Positions 15,439 through 23,522 of a stretch of DNA of 64,000 bases are shown piece after piece; position 1 is the stretch's first letter; each line of letters starts with the position of its first letter. Origin of the DNA: Paenibacillus pabuli. Its GTDB lineage: Bacteria; Bacillota; Bacilli; Paenibacillales; Paenibacillaceae. The stretch spans positions 2,852,001 through 2,916,000 of the forward strand of contig NZ_CP073714.1 in the NCBI RefSeq assembly GCF_023101145.1. Reading direction: 5' to 3'. Below the pieces are notes generated by a model that saw nothing but the letters and a program-made list of their open reading frames with translations, was not told where the DNA came from and ran no database searches. Made by a program: the position numbers and the translations under genes.

Positions 15439-16434
15439 ATGGAAAAGCATGTTAAAGAGCTTTTTACCTGGAAAGTGCTTAATGAGGCGGCTCAAAAGTT
15501 TAATATTGTTGAATCAAGTCTTAAAGACTTAGAAGGATTCCAAAACTTTGTTTATTTTGGGAAGTCAAATGAAACAAGTGTTGTCCTCCGGATAACACAT
15601 AAATCACATCGAACTGAAGAAGAGATTTTATCTGAAATTGATTTTATTAACTACTTGGCTAATAATAATGTATCTGTTGCAAAAGCTGTGATCTCTATTG
15701 ATGGAGAATTTGTAGAGAGAATAGATCATGGGGAATTCTATGCAACTTCTTTTGTGTTTTCTAATGGACGAAAGGCTAGAATCGCTGAAGAAAGCAATTT
15801 GTTCTATCAAAGAGTCGGTAATTATACAGGAAGAACGCATAAACTTTCAAAGAATTTAAATTCAACAGATGATTTAAACAGGAGACAATGGCATGAAAAA
15901 GAGTTCCTTATCAATATGAAAAAGTATTTACCTGCGGAACTTTCTTATGTAATTCACAAATACGAAATTCTAAAAAATGAGCTCAGCCGGCTTCCAAAGA
16001 ATACTGATTCGTATGGAATTATCCATGGAGATTTAAATCATGGGAATTATTTAAACGTAGACGATGATGTAGTCTTTATTGATTTTGATGAAGCCGAATA
16101 CAGTTGGTTTGTTAGTGATATTGCAATTCCTTTATTCTATGAAATTCCGATCCCCTGGGTAGTAGATGGAAAACAAAGGTTAGAGATAACCAAGAGGTAT
16201 TATTATAATTTCATGGATGGGTATGTAAAAGAAAATACAATTGATCATGCATGGTTAAAATTAATACCTGATTTTATTAATCTTAGACAGTTTGGAGTAG
16301 TTTCAGCGATTTATAGAAGTTATAATTTTAACAATTATGACAACTGGAGTGATTGGGACAAAGAAGCGTTGAAATTTTATTTGAACAATATCGAGAATGA
16401 TATCCCTTATATTGAAATGGATTTTTGTAGGTAG
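15439..16434 (+). CDS. APH-type phosphotransferase
   Basis: 331 residues of the aminoglycoside phosphotransferase/choline kinase fold. The catalytic loop is GIIHGDLNHGNYL near residue 195 (Asp of HGD plus Asn), and the metal-binding motif is VVFIDFDEAEYS near 212. The N-lobe includes NFVYFGKSNETSVVLRITHKSH with a likely ATP-contacting lysine or arginine. Typical of a cassette-borne resistance-like kinase or YerI/homoserine-kinase-type protein; no resistance can be claimed. ATG 15439 follows AAAGGAAG; earlier in-frame codons lie inside site 5. Confidence 0.85.
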   Translation: MEKHVKELFTWKVLNEAAQKFNIVESSLKDLEGFQNFVYFGKSNETSVVLRITHKSHRTEEEILSEIDFINYLANNNVSVAKAVISIDGEFVERIDHGEFYATSFVFSNGRKARIAEESNLFYQRVGNYTGRTHKLSKNLNSTDDLNRRQWHEKEFLINMKKYLPAELSYVIHKYEILKNELSRLPKNTDSYGIIHGDLNHGNYLNVDDDVVFIDFDEAEYSWFVSDIAIPLFYEIPIPWVVDGKQRLEITKRYYYNFMDGYVKENTIDHAWLKLIPDFINLRQFGVVSAIYRSYNFNNYDNWSDWDKEALKFYLNNIENDIPYIEMDFCR

Positions 16435-16448
16435 TTCAATGCGGCATC

Positions 16449-16645
16449 GTCTAACATTATATTCACGCTGCGGGCCTGGTAAGGCCCTGGGTCCCCCGGA
16501 ACAAGAGAAGCAGATTCATAACGAGGCGAAATTCAGTAGAAAGGAATCGGACTCAGGCGACAACCGTTGCTAGGCTAAGTCCTGACAGACCCAGTCGCTA
16601 CGCTCCTTTAAGCCTCTCGGGTTCGTGAATACAGCAACGTTAGGC
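16449..16645 (+). repeat. attC-like site 6, longest form
   Basis: Left box GTCTAAC (16449-16455), ATTAT spacer, inner box ATTCACG; right side CGTGAAT (16624-16630), ACAGCAAC, right box GTTAGGC (16639-16645). This is the cleanest outer pair: R boxes fit RYYYAAC/GTTRRRY and inner boxes pair without mismatch. The centre has GGGCCTGGTAAGGCCC and a distinct large insert with an AGGC/GCCT arm. 197 bases, longer than most known attC sites. Confidence 0.88.
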
Positions 16646-16708
16646 GAAACTTCGGAAAGACGGAAAAAACATTATAGAGATCATCAGATCATTGATGGGA
16701 GAGTATTT

Positions 16709-17269
16709 ATGAGACGTCTGGTAATCATGACAGTTGGAAAAACGCATAGTGGAAAGACCACTTTCGCTAAAGAATTAGAATCTGTATTACAACAAGCCAT
16801 TGTCATTGATCAAGATAATCATGCTGAATTTATTAATAGCCATTATAGGAAACTTCGCCCTATAGAGGGTCCTAACACTCTAAAGTTCTCTTTAACTAAT
16901 GCGATTGTTAAGTATGCTATTGAGGAAAGCAATTTCCACATTATCTTGAGTAATTCTAATCTAAATAAATCTGGAAGAACAAATGTACTCCGACTCTTTC
17001 AGGATAAAGGATTTGCAAGCATTATAGTTTACTTTGATCTACCAACTGATTTACTGAAAGAACGTGTAATACAAACTCAAAGAAGTAAAGCTATATTTAG
17101 AAGTGCTTCGAGCTTTTTGGAAGTATTGGAGAGACAAGAAAATTTGACAGAAAAACAACCCAGTAAAGATGAAGCTAATTATCTATTTGACATTAAGGAC
17201 TCCAATAATATTATAAATGTTATTCAACATATAAAAGATATTAGTGAACGGACACATCCATCTCCCTAA
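16709..17269 (+). CDS. P-loop kinase-like protein whose 3' end runs into an attC-like site
   Basis: 186 residues as read. Walker A is VGKTHSGKTT near residues 9-18; IILSNSNLNKSGR and VIQTQRSK suit a small ATP-dependent kinase (zeta/AAA_33 group). The last codons (ERTHPSP) and the TAA stop coincide with the third arm of an attC-like repeat: the DNA at 17249-17269 aligns with CGGACAC...CACC of other sites. The native C-terminus therefore appears lost and replaced by repeat sequence. ATG 16709 has GGGAG upstream. Confidence 0.75.
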   Translation: MRRLVIMTVGKTHSGKTTFAKELESVLQQAIVIDQDNHAEFINSHYRKLRPIEGPNTLKFSLTNAIVKYAIEESNFHIILSNSNLNKSGRTNVLRLFQDKGFASIIVYFDLPTDLLKERVIQTQRSKAIFRSASSFLEVLERQENLTEKQPSKDEANYLFDIKDSNNIINVIQHIKDISERTHPSP

Positions 17270-17320
17270 GATAAGAGCTACCTAAGGAAGATGGACGTCG
17301 TGAATACGGAAACGTTAGAT
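17249..17320 (+). repeat. attC-like site 7, right half only
   Basis: Contains the end of the third arm (CCATCTCC with GGAAGATGG), GACGTCGTGAATACGG, and right box GTTAGAT (17314-17320) with GAAAC tail. The left and inner-left boxes are missing; the upstream kinase frame continues directly into the repeat, so the left half was removed by a deletion or illegitimate join. Confidence 0.75.
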
Positions 17321-17357
17321 GAAACTACCAAAGTTCAATGCAATGAAAGAGGTAGAG

Positions 17358-17741
17358 ATGAAAACATTTAAAAAATCAATTCTTTGGTTACTTATCTCAT
17401 CCATCATATTTACGATTACATCTGGGACTCAATTAATAATCAATATGTATTACAATCGGATTGGCTTTGTAATATTATTTCTAATTTTTACTTCTGGATT
17501 TTTATACTATACACTTTTAATGATAATTGATTTGATTACTAAGGAAACAAAATTGATGAAAGTAATAATTGTAGAAACAGATAAAGAGATCATAAAAGTG
17601 TTAACTAATGGAAAAAAACGAAGAATAAGAATACCAATTAATGAAATGACCAAATATAAAATAGGTCAAGAATTAATACTGACATTAACAAAACGTACAG
17701 GGCAAATAATAGAAATAAGAGTAAGTAATTTAGGAAAGTGA
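17358..17741 (+). CDS. Small membrane protein, unrecognised
   Basis: 127 residues. Two membrane spans are clear at about residues 8-30 and 34-58, followed by a soluble beta-rich basic domain (KVIIVETDKEIIKVLTNGKKRRIRIPINEMTKYKIGQELILTLT) that looks like a small SH3-like or OB-like barrel. No family recognised. ATG 17358 has AAAGAGG upstream. The start lies 38 bases after the right end of site 7 and its stop 9 bases before site 8, so it is a compact cassette. Confidence 0.68.
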   Translation: MKTFKKSILWLLISSIIFTITSGTQLIINMYYNRIGFVILFLIFTSGFLYYTLLMIIDLITKETKLMKVIIVETDKEIIKVLTNGKKRRIRIPINEMTKYKIGQELILTLTKRTGQIIEIRVSNLGK

Positions 17742-17749
17742 TAGCCATT

Positions 17750-17800
17750 GTCTAACAAAATAACCACACTTCGGGTTATACACTCGGTTCCAGAAGGGCG
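17750..17800 (+). repeat. attC-like site 8, left half only
   Basis: Left box GTCTAAC (17750-17756) is perfect, followed by a short AACCACACTTCGGGTT hairpin and CTCGGTTCC, matching the start of other sites. No right box is present before the next gene. Confidence 0.6.
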
Positions 17801-17815
17801 GTGAAATCTAAATCC

Positions 17816-18193
17816 ATGAAACCAGAAATGAAGTATAAACTAATGTTAGTTCTTTCAAGTATAAGTTCCCTGTCAATCATGCTTGGAATTCTTTTTTTGA
17901 TCGGCGTACCATTCTCAGAGCCAGCAATTATTGGAGTCGTAATTGGTGTAGTTTACGGATCATTTGCAAAGTCAATTGATTATAAGCGAAGAAATAAATA
18001 TATAGGAGTAATCGCTTTAATTGCATTGATAATTATGCTTCTTATCATAAACAAAAATAATACGGAGTCCGTATTAAAAATATTATTGGTATCTCCAGTA
18101 TTGTTTTCAATTATTTTAGTAGATGACTATATTCATAAGCAATCGTATTTTAGGTATCTAAAGAATAAAGAGAATCAAAATAATGTTATGTAA
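17816..18193 (+). CDS. Small membrane protein, unrecognised
   Basis: 125 residues with four likely membrane spans (about 12-32, 38-54, 68-86 and 92-110) and a basic, Asn-rich tail. No recognisable family; short, hydrophobic, typical of unassigned cassette genes. ATG 17816 is 14 bases after AGAAGGGCGG, while GTG 17801 overlaps it, so the start is uncertain. Confidence 0.6.
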   Translation: MKPEMKYKLMLVLSSISSLSIMLGILFLIGVPFSEPAIIGVVIGVVYGSFAKSIDYKRRNKYIGVIALIALIIMLLIINKNNTESVLKILLVSPVLFSIILVDDYIHKQSYFRYLKNKENQNNVM

Positions 18194-18214
18194 TTTCAAG
18201 GAAGTCAGCCCGAT

Positions 18215-18315
18215 CATCTAAGAAAAGGGATGAAAATGTTGCGGACATTCGTTCTGAGTTCGGCAGTCGCCAGATGCCCAGCATGCGGTGGGTCGTGAAT
18301 AAAGATACGTTATGT
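18215..18315 (+). repeat. attC-like site 9, degraded
   Basis: Left box ATCTAAG (final C replaced by G), right inner box CGTGAAT (18294-18300) and right box GTTATGT (18309-18315). The central arms are poorly preserved, although GCGGACATTC recalls the GCGGACA element of sites 3 and 5. Confidence 0.7.
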
Positions 18316-18358
18316 GTAATTCCTAAAATAATAATAAATAGGGGGGGGACTTCTGGAA

Positions 18359-18805
18359 ATGAAAAGGCTTACATTGATAATGCTATGTGTACTTTTCATA
18401 TTAACAGGATGTTCAGAGGAAAAAGAAAACAAGGATACGGAGGCTCGTAACGTCAATATTGATTTTTCTAAACAGAATAATTTGAATGATTGGAAAGTAA
18501 TAATGTCACCTAAAGTTGATTTAGTGGGCCAACAAGTATATGATCTTGAATTTCAGTATACTGGGGAGAGTCCAATTAAAGATGTAACAGTTTACTATCG
18601 AATTGATACTAAAGAAAAATTATCAAGTAGTATAGTAAAAGCTGATTCTAAGACGATAGTATCCGATTTAGACAAGAATGAAAAAATAACATTATCTGAG
18701 TTAATACTACCAAGTAATACACCTATTTCTGTCGAAGTGGACTGGCTGAAAGGTAACTTTATAGATAAAGGGATAGGAACATTTAATATTAAAGAAATAA
18801 AATGA
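18359..18805 (+). CDS. Lipoprotein, unrecognised
   Basis: 148 residues with a lipoprotein signal: MKRLTLIMLCVLFILTGC, so Cys18 would be lipidated. The mature part is a beta-rich domain with no named family (VGQQVYDLEFQYTGESPIKDVTVYYRID suggests an immunoglobulin-like or FxLYD-like sandwich). ATG follows a G-run (GGGGGGGAC). Its TGA overlaps the ATG of an acetamidase remnant; no attC-like site stands between them. Confidence 0.75.
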   Translation: MKRLTLIMLCVLFILTGCSEEKENKDTEARNVNIDFSKQNNLNDWKVIMSPKVDLVGQQVYDLEFQYTGESPIKDVTVYYRIDTKEKLSSSIVKADSKTIVSDLDKNEKITLSELILPSNTPISVEVDWLKGNFIDKGIGTFNIKEIK

Positions 18806-19296
18806 AGTTGGGCGTTATTGGAATGCCTCCAGATGACATAGGAATTCACTCTACTTGGCCACCACGATATTGTGGTGGAAATATTGATTGTAAAGAGCTT
18901 GTGTAAGGCAGCAAATTGTATCTTGCTATTTCTGTCGATGGGGCTTACCTTGCTATTGGTGATGGTCATGCTTTACAAGGGGATGGAGAAATCAGTTGCC
19001 AGGCTATTGAATGTCCGATTGAAGTTGTTGATATAACTATAAATTTAATTAAAGGCATAGATTTGTTAAACCCGCGAGCTAATACTCCCACAGGTTGGAT
19101 TACTTTTGGTTTTCATGAAGATCTTAATGAAGCAACCGTTCAAGCTTTAGATGGAATGCTTACCTTGATGGGTGAGTTGTATGGTTTAAATCGTGTTGAA
19201 GCTATCGCGTTAGGGAGTTCAGTTGTTGATCTACGTATAACGCAAATTGTAAATGGGGTTAAAGTGTACATGCCTGTCTACCACATGGAATTTTGA
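18802..19296 (+). pseudogene. 3' fragment of acetamidase/formamidase with in-frame stop
   Basis: The frame reads MKLGVIGMPPDDIGIHSTWPPRYCGGNIDCKELV, a TAA stop at 18904-18906, then continues in the same frame: LYLAISVDGAYLAIGDGHALQGDGEISCQAIECP and on to GWITFGFHEDLNEA. These are the conserved C-terminal blocks of the FmdA/AmdA family (HS, GGNID, GDGHAxQGDGE). About the first 40 percent of a normal gene is absent. A truncated, broken gene fused to the lipoprotein gene. Confidence 0.88.
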
Positions 19297-19456
19297 AGCC
19301 GTTATAAGCAATGCCTGAAATAAAGAAAACACATATTTATATCTTTCATGATTTTAATGTTTGTTGGTCTCAACTCATCACTAATGAGAATCAAGAAAAA
19401 TGTACAATTAGTTGTACGATTGAATAAGAATACAAAAAGAAAGGTTGGGGGTTCGC

Positions 19457-20008
19457 TTGTTTGCTGTAGAATTATTCTTCAACAAAGAATTCGATGAGTA
19501 CGTCAGAAAAGTATGGATGCACTTTGACAAAGTTGGAATCAGTCATTTTATGAATAGATTTGAGAACTTAAATCCTCATATAACGCTTGCCGTTTATACG
19601 GATATTTCTGATTTGGAAGGATTTAAAGAACAACTGAAAATCTATTTTGATAATGTTTCTCCTCTTCGTTTAAGATTTGATATCGTAGCTACCTTTCCAA
19701 CCTCGGGAACGATATTTCTAGCGCCTACTATAACGGACGAACTTCAACGTGTACATAAGGATTATTATAAGAAGTTAGACAAATATAATAATCATGCGAG
19801 TATATATTATAGCCCAGACCAATGGAATCCACATTGTACCCTGGGAACACAATTAAGTAGAGAAGCGATCGCTAAGGGAATTCATGATGTAGTAAATGAA
19901 TTTGAACCTATGGAAGGAGTCATAGAAAGAATGAGTTTAGTGAAAATTGAGCTGTCAGAAGAAAGGAACAGGAATATAACCATATTTGAAAAATCTTTTG
20001 TAAGTTAA
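19457..20008 (+). CDS. 2'-5' RNA ligase family (2H phosphoesterase) protein
   Basis: 183 residues with the two HxT signature motifs of the 2H superfamily: PHITLAVY near residue 40 and PHCTLGT near 130. These histidines act on 2',3'-cyclic or 2'-5' phosphodiester bonds; cellular substrate unknown. Initiation is at TTG 19457 (after GGTTGGGGG) or TTG 19445. There is no normal start ATG. It is followed 22 bases later by site 10. Confidence 0.8.
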   Translation: MFAVELFFNKEFDEYVRKVWMHFDKVGISHFMNRFENLNPHITLAVYTDISDLEGFKEQLKIYFDNVSPLRLRFDIVATFPTSGTIFLAPTITDELQRVHKDYYKKLDKYNNHASIYYSPDQWNPHCTLGTQLSREAIAKGIHDVVNEFEPMEGVIERMSLVKIELSEERNRNITIFEKSFVS

Positions 20009-20029
20009 TTCAAAGAGGTCAGTTACTGC

Positions 20030-20144
20030 GTATAACATAATATTCATGCTGCGGGCATTCGCCCTGGAACCGACAGGAGTCGGAGCCATACGCCGGGTAG
20101 TAAAACACAAGTGAATGGACGTCGCGAATATATCAACTTTATGT
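20030..20144 (+). repeat. attC-like site 10
   Basis: Left box GTATAAC (20030-20036) and inner box ATTCATG (20042-20048) are intact; right inner box is CGCGAAT and the right core reads TTTATGT, where the key first G of GTT is T. The first hairpin GGGCATTCGCCC is kept. Loss of the core G would be expected to abolish recombination. Confidence 0.75.
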
Positions 20145-20191
20145 GAAATCATAGTGTGACACTTAATGAGAGCATCTAAAAGGAGCTTTGT

Positions 20192-20758
20192 ATGAAGACA
20201 ATTATCTATATGGTTAGGCATGGAGAATCACCATACAACGAAGGAAATGAAAGAACAAGAGGGCTTACTCCAAAAGGAAAGACCGATATTGAAAAAGTAA
20301 CGAAATTACTTATAGGTGAAGAAGTAGACATGATTATATCAAGTCCTTATACACGAGCAATGCTGAGTGTTGAAGGATTGGCCGAACACTTAAAGTTAGA
20401 TCTTAAAGTATATGAAGATCTTAGAGAGCGACATTTTGCATCTTACAATATTGAAAATGCAGAGTTAATGTCTAGTATCAGAGAGAGTTTTAATGATTAT
20501 GATTATACCTTGCCGGGTGGAGAGTCCAATGCTGATTGTCAGAAAAGAGCAATCTCAGTTCTAAAGCCCATATTAAAGGAACACAGAGGGAAGAAAATAG
20601 CAATCGGGACTCATGGCCTTGTGATGACTTTGATGATGAATCATTTTGATTCAGCTTTTGGCTTGGAGTTTTTGAATCAATTAAAGAAACCAGATATTTA
20701 TAAAATGCAATTCGAGGACTTAGAATTAGAAAAAGTAACAAGAATGTGGAATGATTAG
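20192..20758 (+). CDS. Histidine phosphatase family (phosphoglycerate-mutase-like) protein
   Basis: 188 residues. The catalytic RHG motif is at the start (YMVRHGESPYNEGNERTRGLTPKG), with SSPYTRAMLSVEGL near residue 48 and the second catalytic His in IGTHGLVMTL near 150. Members dephosphorylate small metabolites or proteins; no glycolytic role is implied. AAAGGAG precedes ATG 20192, 48 bases after the right end of site 10. Confidence 0.9.
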   Translation: MKTIIYMVRHGESPYNEGNERTRGLTPKGKTDIEKVTKLLIGEEVDMIISSPYTRAMLSVEGLAEHLKLDLKVYEDLRERHFASYNIENAELMSSIRESFNDYDYTLPGGESNADCQKRAISVLKPILKEHRGKKIAIGTHGLVMTLMMNHFDSAFGLEFLNQLKKPDIYKMQFEDLELEKVTRMWND

Positions 20759-20796
20759 ATTTTCTAAGGCTATCAAGCAGGAATGTGACATCACTT

Positions 20797-20962
20797 GATA
20801 GCGTATTCACGTTGGAGGAACAAGCTCCCTTGGTCTACTCGAAGCAATTCGGTGATTTATAATCAGGTTGACACCCCCTGTGAGGCCAAGTGGCGATCCA
20901 CTCAGTCTCATACGCTACTTTAATCTTTTTGGGAAGTAGATACAAATACAACAATGTTATGC
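20797..20962 (+). repeat. attC-like site 11, partly degraded
   Basis: Left box eroded (GATAGCG for GATAAC) but inner box ATTCACG (20805-20811) and right box GTTATGC (20956-20962) are clear. GGAGGAACAAGCTCC-like hairpin and GGTCTAC with GTTGAC arms remain. The right inner box is ATACAAAT, no longer complementary. Confidence 0.7.
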
Positions 20963-20999
20963 TTAATTTCTGACTGTTGAGGAAGGAGAAATAATTGAA

Positions 21000-21527
21000 G
21001 TGGACACAAATAAGCAGTATCCGATTGGACAATTTAGCCCACGTCACAACATTACTTGTAAAGAACGTTCCAACTTGATTAATCAGATTTCAATAATAAC
21101 AAATACCTTAAAAGAAATATGCAAGAGTCTCGACTCTGATCAACTAAATACACCTTATCGTCCTGAAGGATGGACTATAAATCAAATCATTCATCATCTA
21201 GCTGATAATGATATGAATGCCTATATCAGGTTTAAGAGGGCATTAACTGAAGATGAGCCGCTAGCTAATTCATACCGAGAAGACCTATGGGCAGAACTCA
21301 TAGATTACAGGGATATACCTATTGAAAATTCAATTCGACTGCTAGGAATACTCCACGAACGCTTTATTATTCTTCTCAAGAATCTATCTCCTGATGACTT
21401 TCAGAGGAAACTAAGAACTCAAGTTCTAGGCTTAATAACACTAGATATAGCACTTCAAAGGTTTATATGGCATAACCGCCATCACATTGCACAAATTGAA
21501 TCAATAATAATATCAAAAGGTTGGTAA
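21000..21527 (+). CDS. YfiT/DinB-family putative metal-dependent hydrolase or transferase
   Basis: 175 residues matching remembered B. subtilis YfiT: YPIGQFSPR near the start, PYRPEGWTINQIIHHLADNDMNAYIRFKRALTEDEP, and FIWHNRHHIAQIE at the end. The three histidines HH...H/HH would bind a metal at the top of the four-helix bundle. Some relatives are bacillithiol S-transferases. GTG 21000 is preceded by AAGGAG about 11 bases away. Confidence 0.86.
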   Translation: MDTNKQYPIGQFSPRHNITCKERSNLINQISIITNTLKEICKSLDSDQLNTPYRPEGWTINQIIHHLADNDMNAYIRFKRALTEDEPLANSYREDLWAELIDYRDIPIENSIRLLGILHERFIILLKNLSPDDFQRKLRTQVLGLITLDIALQRFIWHNRHHIAQIESIIISKGW

Positions 21528-21567
21528 AGTGGTATTTTGCAGGTTTTTTAAAGGAGACAACAACTAT

Positions 21568-21713
21568 GCTTAACATCAGGACCTCGGTCCGCGAGATGTC
21601 AATCGGCTGTGAATCTAATTTAGCAAATCTCTAAACCGATTAACGGAATTGCAGCCTACTCTTGACGGAGCTTATAGAGTCGATTGAAATATCAATTTTA
21701 GAAAAGGTTGGTG
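21568..21713 (+). repeat. attC-like site 12, degraded
   Basis: Left box GCTTAAC (21568-21574), then GGACCTCGGTCC hairpin and an ACCGATTAACGG...AGAGTCGAT segment that aligns with the third arm of sites 3 and 5 (ACCGACTAACCG...TAAGTCGGT). The right end is only GTTGGTG. Last site of the continuous array that retains most of its length. Confidence 0.6.
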
Positions 21714-21719
21714 CTTCTA

Positions 21720-22829
21720 GTGTCGAACAACAGACAACTTACAAGATCTCAGAACGCAGCAATTGAATATATAAGTATTTGCGCGAGATCCCAAAAAAGA
21801 GAAGCCCAAGCATCACTGAAAGAAATTTTTCAGTTTTCAAATATTCCTTGGAATACCTTTGAAGAAGCAGTTCATAAGATTAAATCCCATGCAAGGGTGG
21901 CTTTACATTTTCATCCTGATCGTCCGGTTGTAGATATGAAAAGTGTGGCTCAATCATTATTAGAGCAGGGAATCTATAAAAGTCAGTTCGAGACTTTCAT
22001 ATCCAATGGGAGCGTATCGGCATATGTAGGTGGTGCACGGGATCTTTGGGAGGAAAAACTATTTGGTGGAGCTTATCAGATAGAGGGTGCAACCAACTTT
22101 GAAAGGCCAAAGTATGGAGCTCTTCATTTGTTGTTACATCCGGATGGACCGTCTCCACGATTCGGATCTTGTTATTTTCTTTTAAAACCGAATACTTTAC
22201 ATCGCTGTACGTTCACTTACGGTGGCTCTCAAGATGCTCCAAAGGAAAACGGGACATACGAGGAATTAGACACTATTTTATCTGCGCTTTTTACGGATGC
22301 TTTCTTTCGGGAATATGCTATTGGAGAAAAAGATCTTACTTCTAGAAAATTGATAGATCAGCTATTGTACAATCTGGAACGTCCGTTAGGGGATCTCTCA
22401 AAGCTGGCCCCACATCGGAATCTTAACCATTTTATCGAAACTCAAGTTCATGGAGATATAGTTCTTGAAGATGATGTGGAAATTTTAGTAGCTGACCCAT
22501 CGTTCAAAGGAACAGAAATAGGGAATTACTTAGAGCAAATCTGCATCAAATATTCCATTGAGCTATTTTGGCATATGGGATTTACGATGCGTGCAGAGGA
22601 AGTGCCCTCTGATTTTAGGGGTCCAACCATGCCATCATTAGCGAAGCGAATTGCAAGCAACGGTAACATTGACGCAGGTGTGATCGGGAATGCTGTCAAC
22701 GATTTGAAACGCAATCCTGATCTCTGGTCTGACAGAGGTAACTACGAAGAAGTGCTTCAGGAATTAAAATACATGTGGCATTTACTCGTTCGATATGGCA
22801 AATCGATAGAAAAGCTGTATAAAGGATGA
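21720..22829 (+). CDS. DUF3626 family protein
   Basis: 369 residues. The sequence VALHFHPDRPVVDMKSVAQSLLEQGIYKSQFETFISNGSVSA and GGARDLWEEKLFGGAYQ are features I associate with the DUF3626 family of uncharacterised proteins. His-rich HFHPDRP might be a metal or nucleotide site. Much longer than neighbouring cassette genes. Start at GTG 21720 or in-frame TTG 21708, which lies in the degraded right end of site 12. No repeat is seen after it. Confidence 0.78.
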   Translation: MSNNRQLTRSQNAAIEYISICARSQKREAQASLKEIFQFSNIPWNTFEEAVHKIKSHARVALHFHPDRPVVDMKSVAQSLLEQGIYKSQFETFISNGSVSAYVGGARDLWEEKLFGGAYQIEGATNFERPKYGALHLLLHPDGPSPRFGSCYFLLKPNTLHRCTFTYGGSQDAPKENGTYEELDTILSALFTDAFFREYAIGEKDLTSRKLIDQLLYNLERPLGDLSKLAPHRNLNHFIETQVHGDIVLEDDVEILVADPSFKGTEIGNYLEQICIKYSIELFWHMGFTMRAEEVPSDFRGPTMPSLAKRIASNGNIDAGVIGNAVNDLKRNPDLWSDRGNYEEVLQELKYMWHLLVRYGKSIEKLYKG

Positions 22830-22944
22830 TTCTACTGAAGAAATCATTATTAATAAAGTTAATAAGTGCTGTACAGTTCTAGCTATTTAGCAATTCGAAG
22901 AATCATAAACACTTTAAATATAACTCTGCAAAGGAAGATGAGAA

Positions 22945-23460
22945 ATGGATAAAGGGAAAATTATATTTTTGAATGGCGTAACCAGTTCAGGTAAAACTTC
23001 AATCGTAGAAGCGATGCAAAATTACACTGAGCCCTTTTTTTATGTTGTGGCCAATGATCTTTTTGAAAATACGATTGGTGATAAACATTTGCAAACAGAC
23101 TACTGGAAGTATTTAAGTGAAGCCATCATGATCATGTATCATACCGCAAAATTATTTTCGGATCATGGAAAGAATGTTTTAATCGATGGGATACTTGTTG
23201 AAAGACCGGAATTAAAGCCGCATTATGACAAAGTCCAAGATATATTTGATGGATATCCTTTGGATATTGTTGAGGTTTACTGCCCGTTAGATCTTTGTCG
23301 TAAGCGAAATATAGAACGTGGTGACAGAAGAGAAGATCAATCCGATGAGCAAGCTAAAATAATGTCGCAACATATTCACTATAGCTGCTCAGTCGATACG
23401 AGTTTGAATACACCGGAAGAATGTGCAGAAATGATTATCACATCAGTATTCAAAAAATAG
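22945..23460 (+). CDS. Chloramphenicol phosphotransferase-like P-loop kinase
   Basis: 171 residues. Walker A GVTSSGKTS at residues 11-19, followed by AMQNYTEPFFYVVANDLFE; VLIDGILVERPE carries the acidic residue expected in the CPT active site, and RKRNIERGDRREDQS is a lid-like Arg segment. The fold is that of Streptomyces chloramphenicol 3-O-phosphotransferase, but family members have other substrates. RBS AAAGGAAG precedes ATG 22945. Confidence 0.85.
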   Translation: MDKGKIIFLNGVTSSGKTSIVEAMQNYTEPFFYVVANDLFENTIGDKHLQTDYWKYLSEAIMIMYHTAKLFSDHGKNVLIDGILVERPELKPHYDKVQDIFDGYPLDIVEVYCPLDLCRKRNIERGDRREDQSDEQAKIMSQHIHYSCSVDTSLNTPEECAEMIITSVFKK

Positions 23461-23522
23461 TTTGAAAAAGTCAGTACAAGAAAGCAAAATCACTTCAAAC
23501 TTTCATTGAAGGGAGGAAAAGT

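Noticed and set aside
12142..16645. Repeats as rho-independent terminators or riboswitches
   Set aside because: No T-tracts follow the outer stems, and the conserved end boxes with recombination-like GTTRRRY cores are not needed for either. Inner hairpins may still slow transcription.
12142..21713. Repeats as MITEs or insertion-sequence remnants
   Set aside because: MITE copies would be expected in mixed orientation, with target duplications and similar length. Here all are in gene direction, lengths vary from 76 to 197 bases, and genes fit exactly between them. Not fully excluded without genome-wide search.
22945..23460. Chloramphenicol resistance
   Set aside because: The fold resembles chloramphenicol phosphotransferase, but the family is broad and no resistance can be inferred from motif reading.
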